From contig NZ_JAIWZC010000001.1 in assembly GCF_020297485.1 (NCBI RefSeq), positions 3,286,001 to 3,350,000 of the forward strand: a stretch of 64,000 nt of DNA, read 5' to 3'. Under the pieces are notes generated by a model, which worked only from the letters and a program-made list of their open reading frames with translations, ran no database searches and was not told where the DNA came from. How positions within the stretch are numbered: the stretch's first letter is position 1; the number at the start of each line of letters is the position of its first letter. The DNA is from Enterocloster clostridioformis. GTDB taxonomy: Bacteria > Bacillota > Clostridia > Lachnospirales > Lachnospiraceae. This document shows positions 49,342 to 59,014 of the stretch, piece after piece. The translations under genes and the position numbers were made by a program.

Positions 49342-49663
49342 GATGTCCCCTCCTCATATGTTAACTTATATGACCTATTCTAACATAATATATCAAGGTT
49401 TTCCTTACTTTTTTCTTGAAAAATTGTGGGAATTTCTGTTACAATACACCGGGCCTCCCTATAATGGTAATATCTTCTTTCATTTGTATACTTTAAATAA
49501 AAATAGACTGAAAAATAGGATTTTTTGCAAATATTTGTGTTCTGTCACAATAGAAAAAGAAGTAAATTATGATATAATTCTTAAGGAAAGTATCAGATTC
49601 AGAGCGACAAAAAAATGAACAGCTTATGCAAAAGATAAACTGCTCTGAATGTGATTCTTTCCA
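49342..49663. other. AT-rich control region upstream of the two-component operon
   Basis: No gene is seen. On the minus strand near the operon start, TTGATA (about 49402) could serve as a -35 but lacks a clean -10. Towards the right, TTCAGAGC (49598-49605) and GCTCTGAA (49642-49649) form an 8-bp inverted repeat with a 36-base loop, close to the left end of the IS91-like element. Confidence 0.4.
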
Positions 49664-49854
49664 ATTGTACCAAGTCGCGGAACTTTAGCCATAGGCTGTA
49701 TGGGGATAGTATTTCCCCAGGGAAGCTTAAAATAGTGGATTATGGTGGTCTGCAATGCAGAAGCAGGACGATTTTAGCTGTATCCCATATTTTTGGGTAT
49801 GCTTCGCAGACCTCCCGATGGCAGGTCTTAAAAAATATATAGGAAAGCAGCCTG

Positions 49855-51012
49855 TCAGGAAGAAGGAACATGACACCTTCCCAGCTGTTTCATGGCTGTA
49901 TGACCACATTCAGGACACACACAGATATCGAAATTCCAGACTGCTTTTAAAAGCTCTGCCAGGGACATTCCGGCGTAACGCTGCTTGAAACGCTGTCCAT
50001 TCTGAAGCTTAAAGATAACCTTCAGATTCTTATATTTCATCCGATTGTTCAGAAAACCATAATAGCGTATTTTCTGAAAGCCGGAAGGCAGCACATGCAT
50101 CAGGTAACGGCGTATAAACTCCGTGTTGCCAAGAGTAATCTGACGTTTTGGTTCACCCGGCTTTTTTCCACGGGCAGAGAATGTTACCGTATCTTCCGTA
50201 ACAGAAAGGATCCTGCTGTTAGAGATGGCGATTTTGTGGATGTAGCGTCCAAGGTATTCAATGACATTGCCGAAGCCGTTGAAGGTTTTCTTGATGTAGG
50301 GGCACCAGTCCATTTCATAAAGCTTATTTTTAAATTCCTTCCAGTGGTAAGAATTACGCAGGTTTTCACAGGAGGATGAAAAGTTAAGGGAGCCGCTTTC
50401 ATAAAGGGAGACAAGGTGTGCCATATATTTCCCCTTAAACTTATCCCGCAGGACCTCCGTACGGATAAAAAACTTAGATGAGGATTTACGGATTTTTCCA
50501 TCTCCGGTAAGCCCGCCGCCGGAAACAATGCAGTGCATATGTACATGGTAATCCAGCTCCTGATTCCAAGTATGAAGTACTTGGATAATCCCGGGTGTTG
50601 CCCCGAGCCACTTCTTATCAGCAGATAATTCCAGAAGTGTTTCGGCGCAGCATCTGTGAAGAAGTCCATACAGAAGCTTCTGGTTGCAGTAAATGAGGGG
50701 ATTTAATTCATGTGGAAGTGTAAACACTACATGAAAATAGGGTGAATCAATGACCTCAGCACTGCGTTTATCTACCCAGATTTCTTTCTTCACAGCCTGA
50801 CAGTTGGGGCAGTTGCGGTTGCGGCAGGAATTATTGTGGACTTCCACATGCCCACAGTCGGTACACTGACTTAAGTTGACACCAAGCCTTCCGGATTTGC
50901 AGTTTAAGATGGCTCGGGCGGCTTTGCGTTGGACATCCGACTGATAGTGCCCCGGTGCTGAGAAAGCTTCATAGGACTGCTCAAATATCTGCCTGATTTT
51001 GTAATCACTCAT
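49855..51012 (-). CDS. IS91-family HUH transposase
   Basis: A 385-residue rolling-circle transposase. The N-terminal zinc-binding region reads CTDCGHVEVHNNSCRNRNCPNC (about 50-75). The metal-binding HUH motif is in DYHVHMHCIVSGGGL (about 155), and the catalytic tyrosine region is YLGRYIHKIAISNSR (about 245). The C-terminal zinc-like CPECGH is near residue 370. The ATG at 51012 lies inside the end of the recombinase gene and has AGGTG upstream. The frame is intact. Confidence 0.92.
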   Translation of the reverse strand: MSDYKIRQIFEQSYEAFSAPGHYQSDVQRKAARAILNCKSGRLGVNLSQCTDCGHVEVHNNSCRNRNCPNCQAVKKEIWVDKRSAEVIDSPYFHVVFTLPHELNPLIYCNQKLLYGLLHRCCAETLLELSADKKWLGATPGIIQVLHTWNQELDYHVHMHCIVSGGGLTGDGKIRKSSSKFFIRTEVLRDKFKGKYMAHLVSLYESGSLNFSSSCENLRNSYHWKEFKNKLYEMDWCPYIKKTFNGFGNVIEYLGRYIHKIAISNSRILSVTEDTVTFSARGKKPGEPKRQITLGNTEFIRRYLMHVLPSGFQKIRYYGFLNNRMKYKNLKVIFKLQNGQRFKQRYAGMSLAELLKAVWNFDICVCPECGHTAMKQLGRCHVPSS

Positions 51013-51871
51013 GGTATTCACCTGCCAATCGGTCAAAAGGGCTGACGGCATTGCGGATGGCATTACCGGAAAGATGGACATAAATAGTGGTGGAAGACAA
51101 AGATTTATGTCCCATAAGCGCTTTTATGGTAAGCAGGTCGGTTCCGTTTTCATACAGATGGGTACCAAAAGCATGACGAAAGGAATGACAGGTAAGCCTG
51201 CGTTCCCATCCGAGCCTGTCCTCATGGGCATGGATGTGTCTTGAAAGGAAGAATGTGTCGATGGGTCTGTCCTCGCCACTTTGCTTTGGAAAAAGAAAGC
51301 CTTTTGGTCTGCCGTATTCAAACCAGTAGCGTGTCAGCAGGTCAAGTGCCGCTTTAGAAAGAATGGCATAGCGGTCATTCCTGTTTTTGGAGTGTGTGAT
51401 GTGAAGCCGCATGTTTTTGCGGTCAACATCCTCGTAACGCAGACGGCATACTTCACCGATACGAAGCCCTGAGGAATACATGAGTGTAACCATAGTCTTC
51501 TGCTTTAAATCAGGTATGGAAGAAATAAACTGCCATGTTTCCTGTTTCGAGGGAACATAGGGAAGGTACTCGTCAAACTTACGCATGGGAAGCTGTGTGT
51601 CATCCCATGTTTTGTGAAGAACATACATGGTGAAAAAGCGCAGTTGTGAAATGGCACAGTTGATGGTGCGGTCAGAAAGGTCTCTGGATTTCTGTAGCCA
51701 TTTGATGTAGTCACGAAGTTCATCCCAGGAAACATCTTCTGGCGATTTGTGAAGAACATTTGCGAGGTAATCCAGATACGCCCGGATGTAAGTACAGTAA
51801 TTTTTAAGGGTATGGTCGGTAAGACCGCGAAGGGAAATCATTTCCCTGAAAGAATTTAAATATTTGTCCAT
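51005..51871 (-). CDS. Tyrosine recombinase accompanying the IS91-like element
   Basis: A 288-residue XerC/D-like integrase. The SAM-like core-binding domain covers about 1-90. The catalytic domain carries SSGLRIGEVCRLRYEDV (Arg), HSFRHAFGTHLYENG (His-x-x-Arg) and HKSLSSTTIYVHL (Tyr nucleophile). AAAGGAG stands 8 bases before the ATG. The gene overlaps the HUH transposase, so both are cotranscribed. Such recombinase/IS91 pairs are known from anaerobes. The recombinase might resolve transposition intermediates. Confidence 0.92.
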   Translation of the reverse strand: MDKYLNSFREMISLRGLTDHTLKNYCTYIRAYLDYLANVLHKSPEDVSWDELRDYIKWLQKSRDLSDRTINCAISQLRFFTMYVLHKTWDDTQLPMRKFDEYLPYVPSKQETWQFISSIPDLKQKTMVTLMYSSGLRIGEVCRLRYEDVDRKNMRLHITHSKNRNDRYAILSKAALDLLTRYWFEYGRPKGFLFPKQSGEDRPIDTFFLSRHIHAHEDRLGWERRLTCHSFRHAFGTHLYENGTDLLTIKALMGHKSLSSTTIYVHLSGNAIRNAVSPFDRLAGEYHE

Positions 51872-52180
51872 AGTAAAATCTCCTTTGAAATGCAATAAAA
51901 ACAGTAGTTACATTTCAAAAAGAGGTGGTGGACGAGTAAAAAAATAAGATATATAGTTGTTGAGTTTAGAAATCCATGATAACATAAGCATAGCAGTTCT
52001 TAAAGTTATGAAGTTGTTTGGTGTGGTAACTTAACAATACATCATAAATTTAAAAACTGCTATTTTTTATAAAAAAAGTGGTGGTTTTATGTACCTTGGG
52101 CTAGCCGTCGCACTAGCGACTTGGTACAATCATTTCATGAACATTATAATAATTTTATAAATTTTCAGGAGGTGGGGATC

Positions 52181-53002
52181 ATCAAGATAGTGACTGTTAT
52201 GGACAATCTGGCCGGAGAACAAAAAGCCATGAAGGCAGAACACGGATTGTCCTTTTATGTGGAGACAGGGGATATGCGCATCCTCTTTGACTTCGGAGCA
52301 GGCAGACACGCCCTGGAAAATGCCCTCAGACTGGGTATCCGGCCGGAACAGGCAGACATTGCAGTGGGGAGCCACGGGCATTATGACCATGCTGCGGGTT
52401 ACAGGGATTTTGTGGCGGCAGGCCTTAGCTGTCCCCTGGTTACGGGAAACGGGTTCTTCGAGGAAAAATATGCCAGAAACGGACTCAAGGCAACCTATCT
52501 GGGTACGGGATTTGACAGCCTGTTTCTGGAGGAACACGGCATCCGGCATATGGTGTGTGAGTCTGTCCTTCCAATCGGCAGGGGATGCTGGGTCATGGGC
52601 GGCATAAGGCGGTCCCATGACTTTGAGACAGTCCCGGAGCGTTTTGTGATACGGGACAAGGACAGATGGAAGCAGGATTATTTTCAGGATGAGGTCTGCC
52701 TTGTGCTGGAGGAGAGAGGTGCGCTGGTGGTTATCGTGGGATGCAGCCATCCGGGCATCCTTAACATCCTGGATACGGTAAGGCAGCGCTTCTCCCAGCC
52801 CATACGCGCCGTGGTGGGAGGGACCCACCTGGTGGAGGCTGACCGGGAACGTATACACAAGACCATCCGTACCATGAAGGCTCTGGGCATCGGACTTCTG
52901 GGCTTTAACCACTGCTCCGGGGAACTTTTACGAAGCATGATGGCTGAAAACCCGGAACTGAACACCGTGTATCTGGGCGCGGGCGACTGCCTGTTCCTCT
53001 GA
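52181..53002 (+). CDS. MBL-fold metallo-hydrolase
   Basis: A 273-residue metallo-beta-lactamase-fold protein of the type with N-terminus KIVTVMDNLAG. The metal-binding motif is SHGHYDHAAG (about 72-81), with a later VGCSHPGI (about 190) and FNHCSGE near 250. The start is a problem: AGGAGG sits 8 bases before ATC AAG, exactly where family members start with ATG, and no ATG lies there. Alternatives are GTG at 52190 or a TTG at 52121 within the IS91 end. It lies just behind that element. The substrate is unknown. Confidence 0.8.
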   Translation: MKIVTVMDNLAGEQKAMKAEHGLSFYVETGDMRILFDFGAGRHALENALRLGIRPEQADIAVGSHGHYDHAAGYRDFVAAGLSCPLVTGNGFFEEKYARNGLKATYLGTGFDSLFLEEHGIRHMVCESVLPIGRGCWVMGGIRRSHDFETVPERFVIRDKDRWKQDYFQDEVCLVLEERGALVVIVGCSHPGILNILDTVRQRFSQPIRAVVGGTHLVEADRERIHKTIRTMKALGIGLLGFNHCSGELLRSMMAENPELNTVYLGAGDCLFL

Positions 53003-53064
53003 TTCCTTTGATACTTTTAATTCCCTGATTACATCGGGGACGCATCTGGCGGCGGGAGGATGAT

Positions 53065-54213
53065 ATGTTGGAATTTTCCAGTATGGCACAGGATTTCGTG
53101 GAGGCTACCTCCTCCCTGGTGGGAGGGCGCACCATCAACATCATGGACCGGGAAGGTACCATTATCGCCTCCACGGAAAAGGAGCGCATCGGCACCTTCC
53201 ACCAGGGCGCGGCCGAGGTCATTGCCACCGGAAAGCCGGTTCTTATTGAGACAAAGGATCTGCCCCGGTATCCCGGCGCAAAGGAGGGCTATAACATGCC
53301 CATCTTTCTGAAGGATGAGCTGATTGGGGTGGTGGGCATCTTTGGATGCGAGGAGCAGATGCTGAACGTAGCCAATCTTCTGAAGGTCTATGTAACACAG
53401 CATTTTGCCCAGCAGGCCATGGCACAGAAACAAAACGTGGAATCTGAGGTGAGGAACCGCCTTCTGAGCCTGCTGCTTCTCGGAGACACGGGGCAGATGG
53501 AAACCATTTACCAGCTGTCGGCTCTGATTCCGGTCCAGCTGGTGTTTCCTGTAAAGGTTATTATGATACGGGCATGCAAACGGAAAAATACCAGGGAGCA
53601 GATGAACCACTACACCCAGCTCTTCCAGAACATGATGTGGCAGGGTACTCTGGACCGTTCAAGAGATGTGTTCGGCATCCAGAACAATGACTGCATCATC
53701 ATCCACAGTGTTCCCAGACAAGGGAAGGGAGACGAGGCCCTGGACAAAATCATAGCCCAGGTGGTCCGGGAGGAGGAACTCTGCATTGCTGTCAGCGGTA
53801 CCTGCGCACGGCTGGAGGACATTCCCGGCGGTATGAAGGAATCCAATACCCTGATTTCCATGGAGGGCGGACCGGTCCGTAATCTGGAGAACAGCCAGGT
53901 CAAAATTCAGTATCTGCTTTACAAGTCCCTGATTCACGGCGGTACGAAGTATGCGGAAATGCTGTACCGTAAACTGACAGCCAGCCAGGACGCCAGGCAG
54001 GCCGAGGTTCTTCTGATGACTGCCAGGATATATTACCAGGAGAACGGCAGTGTGCAGAAGGCGTCCGAACGGCTTCATCTGCACAAAAATACCCTTCTTT
54101 ACAGAATGAAACGGCTGTTCCAGCTGCTGGACCTGGAAAACGAGACTCCCTTTACCAGAGAATTTCTGATCCGTCTGATTTTCATATATCATCCGATAGA
54201 TGATATCACTTAA
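53065..54213 (+). CDS. CdaR-family sugar-diacid regulator
   Basis: A 382-residue activator. The N-terminal sugar-diacid recognition domain (about 1-130) begins EFSSMAQDFVEATSSLVGGRTINIMDREGTIIAST. A middle GGDEF-like region covers about 150-290. The C-terminal PucR-type helix-turn-helix (about 320-375) reads GSVQKASERLHLHKNTLLYRMKRLFQLLDL. It stands 22 bases before the GntP permease, the same pairing seen for glycerate or glucarate uptake genes, so the permease is its likely target. Confidence 0.92.
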   Translation: MLEFSSMAQDFVEATSSLVGGRTINIMDREGTIIASTEKERIGTFHQGAAEVIATGKPVLIETKDLPRYPGAKEGYNMPIFLKDELIGVVGIFGCEEQMLNVANLLKVYVTQHFAQQAMAQKQNVESEVRNRLLSLLLLGDTGQMETIYQLSALIPVQLVFPVKVIMIRACKRKNTREQMNHYTQLFQNMMWQGTLDRSRDVFGIQNNDCIIIHSVPRQGKGDEALDKIIAQVVREEELCIAVSGTCARLEDIPGGMKESNTLISMEGGPVRNLENSQVKIQYLLYKSLIHGGTKYAEMLYRKLTASQDARQAEVLLMTARIYYQENGSVQKASERLHLHKNTLLYRMKRLFQLLDLENETPFTREFLIRLIFIYHPIDDIT

Positions 54214-54235
54214 ACATATTTGAGGAGGTTTTACA

Positions 54236-55588
54236 ATGTCAGGTTTATTTATATTCTTAGTCATATTTCTGGCCGTAGTTTGTATGGTATTGGCCATATC
54301 TAAATTTAACCAGCACCCGTTCATAGTACTTACGGTTATCGCCATCGCCGTGGGCCTGGTCTGCAAAATTCCCACAGAGGAAGTCATCAACACAGTAAAA
54401 AGCGGTTTCGGCAACATACTGGCCAGCATCGGTATCGTAATCCTGGCAGGAACCATCATCGGGACCATCCTTGAAAAGACAGGTGCTGCCCTGACCATGG
54501 CCAACACCATTCTCAAGCTGGTTGGAAAGAAAAACAGCGTTCTGACTATGGCCATCACCGGTTATGTGACAGGCATCCCTGTATTCTGCGATTCCGGCTT
54601 CGTCATCTTAAGCCCGATCTCCAGAGCCCTGGCCAGCCAGAGCAATGTATCCCTGGCCGTCATGGCTACCGCCCTGTCCGGCGGCTTATATGCAACCCAT
54701 TGTCTGGTTCCCCCTACCCCTGGCCCTATTGCCATGGCCGGTACCCTGGAAGCCGATTTGGGATTGACCATACTGGTGGGCCTTCTGGTATCCATACCAG
54801 CCACCTTATCAGCGCTGTTCTATGCCAAAAAGGTATCCGGCAAAATTGATATTCCTGCCAACCCTGAGTACACGGTGGATGAACTGCTTCAGAAATACGG
54901 CAAGCTGCCCGGCGCACTCCACAGTTTCTCGCCCATCCTGCTTCCCATCGTACTGATTGCACTTAAATCCGTAGGCGATTTTCCAAGCGCTCCCTTTGGA
55001 GACGGAGTTGTGAAGATGTTGTTCTCCTTTATCGGTAATCCTGTTATTGCCCTGATTTTAGGCGTGTTCCTGGCCATGACCCTGGTTCCGGCTGCTGAGA
55101 AGAAAAACACCTTATCCTGGATTACAGAAGGTGTCACCAATTCCGCAGGCATCCTGGCCATCACCGGCGCAGGCGGCGCATTTGGAGCCATCCTTCAGAA
55201 ACTGCCTATTGCAGATACCCTGAGCGCATCCCTTCTGGGTCTTGGTGTGGGCGTTTTCCTTCCATTCATCATTGCGGCCCTGTTAAAGACAGCCATGGGA
55301 GCTTCCACTGTTGCCATGATTACCACCTCCGCTATGATTGCGCCTCTGATGCCTGCCCTGGGATTTACCACCCCGCTGGCAAAGGTACTTGTCATTATGG
55401 CTATCGGAGCCGGTTCCATGACCGTATCCCATGCCAATGACTCCTACTTCTGGGTGGTATCCCAGTTCTCTGACATGGAGACAAAGGATGCCTATAAGTG
55501 CCAGACCGGTATGACCGGCGTTATGGGTATCGTGACCATTATCATTGTGTTTATACTTTCTCTGGTGTTCTGTGGTGTCCATAGCTAA
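54236..55588 (+). CDS. GntP-family gluconate/organic acid permease
   Basis: A 450-residue transporter with about 12-13 hydrophobic helices. Family marks: GFGNILASIGIVILAGTIIGTILEKTGAA (about 47-75), GYVTGIPVFCDSGFVIL (about 108-125), PPTPGPIAMAGTL (about 160) and SMTVSHANDSYFWVVSQFS near 405. GntP proteins import gluconate, glycerate or related acids with protons. AGGAGG precedes the ATG. It is transcribed with the CdaR regulator, which argues for glycerate or a sugar acid as substrate. The following 210 bases to 55799 show no gene and no clear terminator. Confidence 0.93.
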   Translation: MSGLFIFLVIFLAVVCMVLAISKFNQHPFIVLTVIAIAVGLVCKIPTEEVINTVKSGFGNILASIGIVILAGTIIGTILEKTGAALTMANTILKLVGKKNSVLTMAITGYVTGIPVFCDSGFVILSPISRALASQSNVSLAVMATALSGGLYATHCLVPPTPGPIAMAGTLEADLGLTILVGLLVSIPATLSALFYAKKVSGKIDIPANPEYTVDELLQKYGKLPGALHSFSPILLPIVLIALKSVGDFPSAPFGDGVVKMLFSFIGNPVIALILGVFLAMTLVPAAEKKNTLSWITEGVTNSAGILAITGAGGAFGAILQKLPIADTLSASLLGLGVGVFLPFIIAALLKTAMGASTVAMITTSAMIAPLMPALGFTTPLAKVLVIMAIGAGSMTVSHANDSYFWVVSQFSDMETKDAYKCQTGMTGVMGIVTIIIVFILSLVFCGVHS

Positions 55589-55798
55589 TGTCTGCAGAAC
55601 AAACACTATCTTCCCGGTTCCGGTAGATCCTATCTGCCAGGATGCGGCTTGGGCAGCGCCCCTCCCGTTCCCGGAAGCCATCGCCTGGAGGTTTCCGGCT
55701 TCATTGCAGCCATCAAAGGCCCCTTACAATAAGCCGGACAAAGGGCCGGCTGGCGCTGACAATACGATCAGGAATCCTTAATAGCAAAATGCAGGTCC

Positions 55799-57259
55799 TT
55801 AAGAACGATGATATAACTCTATAGACTGATCAAATGCATTTTCCTCATAACACATTTTCTCCTGTCCCCGGCCTACAGCACCGCATATTCTTGCATCCAT
55901 TTTAGGAACGGAATAGCGGTCGAACCATCCTTCCAGCTCTGTCTTAAGGCTCCTGATCTGCTCTTCAAATTCCGGATTTCCGAAGAGGTTGGTTTCCTCA
56001 TCCGGGTCCTTTGACAGGTCATAAAACTCGCAGGGACTGTCTCCGTAGCGGTGGATATATTTTAAACTTCCCTTTTTTATCATACGGGTCTTGCTGTATT
56101 CGTCAAATACAACAATCCGGTCTTCATATTTTTCCGCTGGATGATTGATCTGCTCCAACAGGCTTTTTCCCGGCTGCAGCGGCTCCAGCTCATATTTGCA
56201 TCCTGCCAGTGACAGGATAGTAGGGAAAATATCATACTGTCCGGCCATAGCAGAACAGGTGGATCCAGGTGCTTCGCATTCGGGAACTTTAATGATAAAT
56301 GGAATTTTTACGGATGAATCATACATATTTGGCGGATAGGTACCGTTTCCTTTTCCCCAGATTCCGTGCTGCCCCAGGTTCATACCGTTATCGGAAGTAA
56401 AGATGATCACTGTATCCTCTTTGAGCCCATGGGCATCTACCCAGTCCATGATCTTTCCTACGCCTGCATCCATGGCAGAGATAGCGGCATAATATCCCGT
56501 AAGATATTCCCTTCTCTTCTCAGGTGTATCACCGATCGGACAGGTATTATTTGCCTGCCATGGATGAATAGGAAGATCCTGTGTATCTTTAAATTCGCAG
56601 TCCTTATACAGATCCCTGAATTTCTTCGGGTGTTCACTTGCATCCCAGGGGCTATGAGGCGCTGTATAATGGACACTTAAATAAAATGGGGCCCCTTCTC
56701 CTGAAAGCCGGTCCAGATACTCTAAAGCATGGTTTGTGATGGTATCTGTAATATATTCATGGGAAATGGATAACTCTCCGTCTTCAAATATATCTGCATC
56801 ATAATAATGGCAGCCGCCTCTTCCAATGGTAAAATAATACTCAAATCCCTTTTTCTTTGTAATATTATCTCCCATATGCCATTTTCCGCTTAAAGCACAG
56901 TGGTAACCATTTTCAGCCAGATATTCCATATAGGTTTTATGGCCTTTCAGGTAATCAATGGACTTGTCTTCCATATCAAATCCATCCATCATTGCCATAT
57001 GAGGATATTTCCAGGCATCCAGATTTCCCTTCCTCAACCAGTCCTGTATGCCATGGCAGGAAGGGATCTTTCCAGTTACGATACTGGCTCTTGCCGGTGA
57101 GCAGACCGGAGAAGTACAGTAGAATTCATCAAAGGTCACTCCCGCCTCTGCCAGGCGTTTCAGATTCGGGGTCTTAATATCATGGTTTGTCTCAGATTCT
57201 ACAGCCCATGCCCCCTGGTCATCTGTAATTACAAAAATAATATTTGGTTTCTTTTTCAT
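55799..57259 (-). CDS. Cys-type sulfatase, cytoplasmic
   Basis: A 486-residue type I sulfatase. The formylglycine motif is CSPAR at 53-57 (C-x-P-x-R), which in anaerobes is matured by a radical SAM enzyme; the start of such a gene is at the right end of the window. Metal-binding residues are in IIFVITDDQG at the start and FTSDNGMNLGQHG near 295. No signal peptide is seen, so it works in the cytoplasm on imported sulfated saccharides. It is last in an operon behind an ABC importer. The ATG at 57259 has AAAGG at suitable distance; an ATG three codons earlier overlaps the permease stop. AT-richer than genes to the left. Confidence 0.92.
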   Translation of the reverse strand: MKKKPNIIFVITDDQGAWAVESETNHDIKTPNLKRLAEAGVTFDEFYCTSPVCSPARASIVTGKIPSCHGIQDWLRKGNLDAWKYPHMAMMDGFDMEDKSIDYLKGHKTYMEYLAENGYHCALSGKWHMGDNITKKKGFEYYFTIGRGGCHYYDADIFEDGELSISHEYITDTITNHALEYLDRLSGEGAPFYLSVHYTAPHSPWDASEHPKKFRDLYKDCEFKDTQDLPIHPWQANNTCPIGDTPEKRREYLTGYYAAISAMDAGVGKIMDWVDAHGLKEDTVIIFTSDNGMNLGQHGIWGKGNGTYPPNMYDSSVKIPFIIKVPECEAPGSTCSAMAGQYDIFPTILSLAGCKYELEPLQPGKSLLEQINHPAEKYEDRIVVFDEYSKTRMIKKGSLKYIHRYGDSPCEFYDLSKDPDEETNLFGNPEFEEQIRSLKTELEGWFDRYSVPKMDARICGAVGRGQEKMCYEENAFDQSIELYHRS

Positions 57260-57264
57260 GCTTC

Positions 57265-58095
57265 TCATCCTTTCACGCCGCCTGCTGTCAGGCCTCCGAT
57301 ATAATACTTCTGGGCCGCCAGGAATATGGCAAAAATAGGCAGGATAGAGATTACGCTTGCAGCCATGATCAGACTGTATTTAAGCCCTGTCTCATCCATA
57401 AAATTTACCAGTCCCAGATTGATGGTGTACAGATCCTTGTTATTAATAAAAATCAGTGCATTGTCGTAATCATTCCAGCTCCAGGTAAAGAAAAGAATGA
57501 CCAGTGTTACCAGTGCCGGTTTGCACAAGGGCGCAATGATCTGAAAACAGATCCGCAGATCCCCCGCTCCGTCGATCCGGGCCGCTTCCGAAAGCTCCTC
57601 CGGGATCTGCAGCATATACTGCCGCACCATAAATACACCGTAAATAGAGAATGCGGCGGGAAGAATCAGCGCCCAGTGGGTATTGTAGATTCCGATTTCC
57701 TTAAACATTAAAAGCTTGGGAACCATCAGCAGCTGATGAGGAATCATCATGGTAGCCAGGTAGAGCAGAAAAATCTTATCTCTTCCCGGAAACTTCAGTT
57801 TTGAAAATCCATATCCCGCAAGAATAGAAGTAGTCACTGCAAATACCACAGAAAGCAGAGTTACTTTTGCAGAATTAAGGAACATCAGGGAATAGCTGTA
57901 TTTTCCGAACCATACCTCTCTATAATTCTGCAGGTTCAGATAATCCGGAATCAACCGGAAAGGAACTGCGAATACATCTGCCTCACGCTTAAAGCTTGCT
58001 GATATCATCCATATAAAAGGAACGGTACAGACAATTACCATAAACCACAGGCAGGCGGTACATATAATCTTTGCTGTTTTATGATTTTTGTTCAT
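57265..58095 (-). CDS. Carbohydrate ABC transporter permease, MalG/UgpE type
   Basis: A 276-residue permease with six helices and the cytoplasmic EAA loop EAARIDGAGDLRICFQIIAPL (about 185-205). It pairs with the UgpA-type permease 14 bases upstream. GGAGG is at the start. No ATPase gene lies in the locus; such importers commonly share one MsmK-like ATPase encoded elsewhere. Confidence 0.93.
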   Translation of the reverse strand: MNKNHKTAKIICTACLWFMVIVCTVPFIWMISASFKREADVFAVPFRLIPDYLNLQNYREVWFGKYSYSLMFLNSAKVTLLSVVFAVTTSILAGYGFSKLKFPGRDKIFLLYLATMMIPHQLLMVPKLLMFKEIGIYNTHWALILPAAFSIYGVFMVRQYMLQIPEELSEAARIDGAGDLRICFQIIAPLCKPALVTLVILFFTWSWNDYDNALIFINNKDLYTINLGLVNFMDETGLKYSLIMAASVISILPIFAIFLAAQKYYIGGLTAGGVKG

Positions 58096-58109
58096 TTTAC
58101 CTTGCCTCC

Positions 58110-59000
58110 TTATGCCTCGTTCCTTTTCTGGATACGGAACTGGATCCAGGTGATGAAGAAAATAATCGCCAGAAGGACAATCCCCTGAGCGGATGCAAAT
58201 TCCAGCTTTCCGAACTGGAATGCTGTGCGGTAAATATTGTATACAAGCATGGTAGTTGCAGTTCCCGGTCCGCCATGGGTCATCAGGTTGATCAGTCCAA
58301 ATACCTTAAATGAATTGATAATGGATGTGATCACAATAAAAAATGTAGTACCGGATAACATGGGAATCGTCACATACCAGATCCGTGCAATACCATTGGC
58401 TCCGTCAATGGCTGCAGCTTCATACAGATCTCTTGGCACATTGATCATACCGGAAAGAAACAGGATCACTGTATATCCCAGGTTCTGCCAGATACAGATC
58501 AATACAATGGCGGGAAGGGCCCAGCGAAGGTCTGACACAAAAACAGGCGGATTTTCCATTCCTATTTTACGAAGCAGATTTAAAATGGGGCCGTTATTAG
58601 AAAACAGCGCCAGCCATACAGCGGATATTGCTACAATATTTACAATATAGGGTAAATACAGACCTAACTGTACGAATTTTTTTCCAATCACATATTCATT
58701 TAATACATAAGCCACCATAAATGAAAGTACAATCAGAACAGCTACATAACTTACAGTAAAAACAATGTTATTGATGAGGGATGCCCTAAACCACGCATCC
58801 CTCCACATTTCCACATAGTTGGAAAATCCCTGGATCCTGATTCCCTTGATTCCCTTGGAATAATCCCATTTGGATATGCTTATAATAAAACTGAAAAGCA
58901 TGGGAACTGTCCAGAATATAAGTACACCAATCAGATTGAGCCCTATGAAGGCATACCCCTTCATAGCAGATTTTGCCTTCTTGATTTTTCGTTTATTCAT
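58110..59000 (-). CDS. Carbohydrate ABC transporter permease, MalF/UgpA type
   Basis: A 296-residue permease with six helices and the EAA loop YEAAAIDGANGIARIWYVTIPML (about 200-222). A basic N-terminus (NKRKIKKAKSAMKG) precedes the first helix. The ATG at 59000 follows AGGTGA. It lies 14 bases behind the binding-protein gene and 14 before the second permease. Confidence 0.93.
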   Translation of the reverse strand: MNKRKIKKAKSAMKGYAFIGLNLIGVLIFWTVPMLFSFIISISKWDYSKGIKGIRIQGFSNYVEMWRDAWFRASLINNIVFTVSYVAVLIVLSFMVAYVLNEYVIGKKFVQLGLYLPYIVNIVAISAVWLALFSNNGPILNLLRKIGMENPPVFVSDLRWALPAIVLICIWQNLGYTVILFLSGMINVPRDLYEAAAIDGANGIARIWYVTIPMLSGTTFFIVITSIINSFKVFGLINLMTHGGPGTATTMLVYNIYRTAFQFGKLEFASAQGIVLLAIIFFITWIQFRIQKRNEA

Positions 59001-59014
59001 AGGTATCACCTGCG

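Larger units (their letters stand above)
49664..52130 (-). mobile_element. IS91-like element with HUH transposase and tyrosine recombinase
   Basis: About 2.47 kb containing two overlapping genes transcribed leftward. A 15-base sequence occurs in inverted orientation at the two edges: ATTGTACCAAGTCGC at 49664-49678 and GCGACTTGGTACAAT at 52116-52130. I take these as the ends. IS91 elements normally move by rolling-circle replication and do not need inverted ends, so the true borders may differ by some tens of bases. Near the right edge GTACC and GGTAC form a hairpin. No target duplication is evident. Confidence 0.7.
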
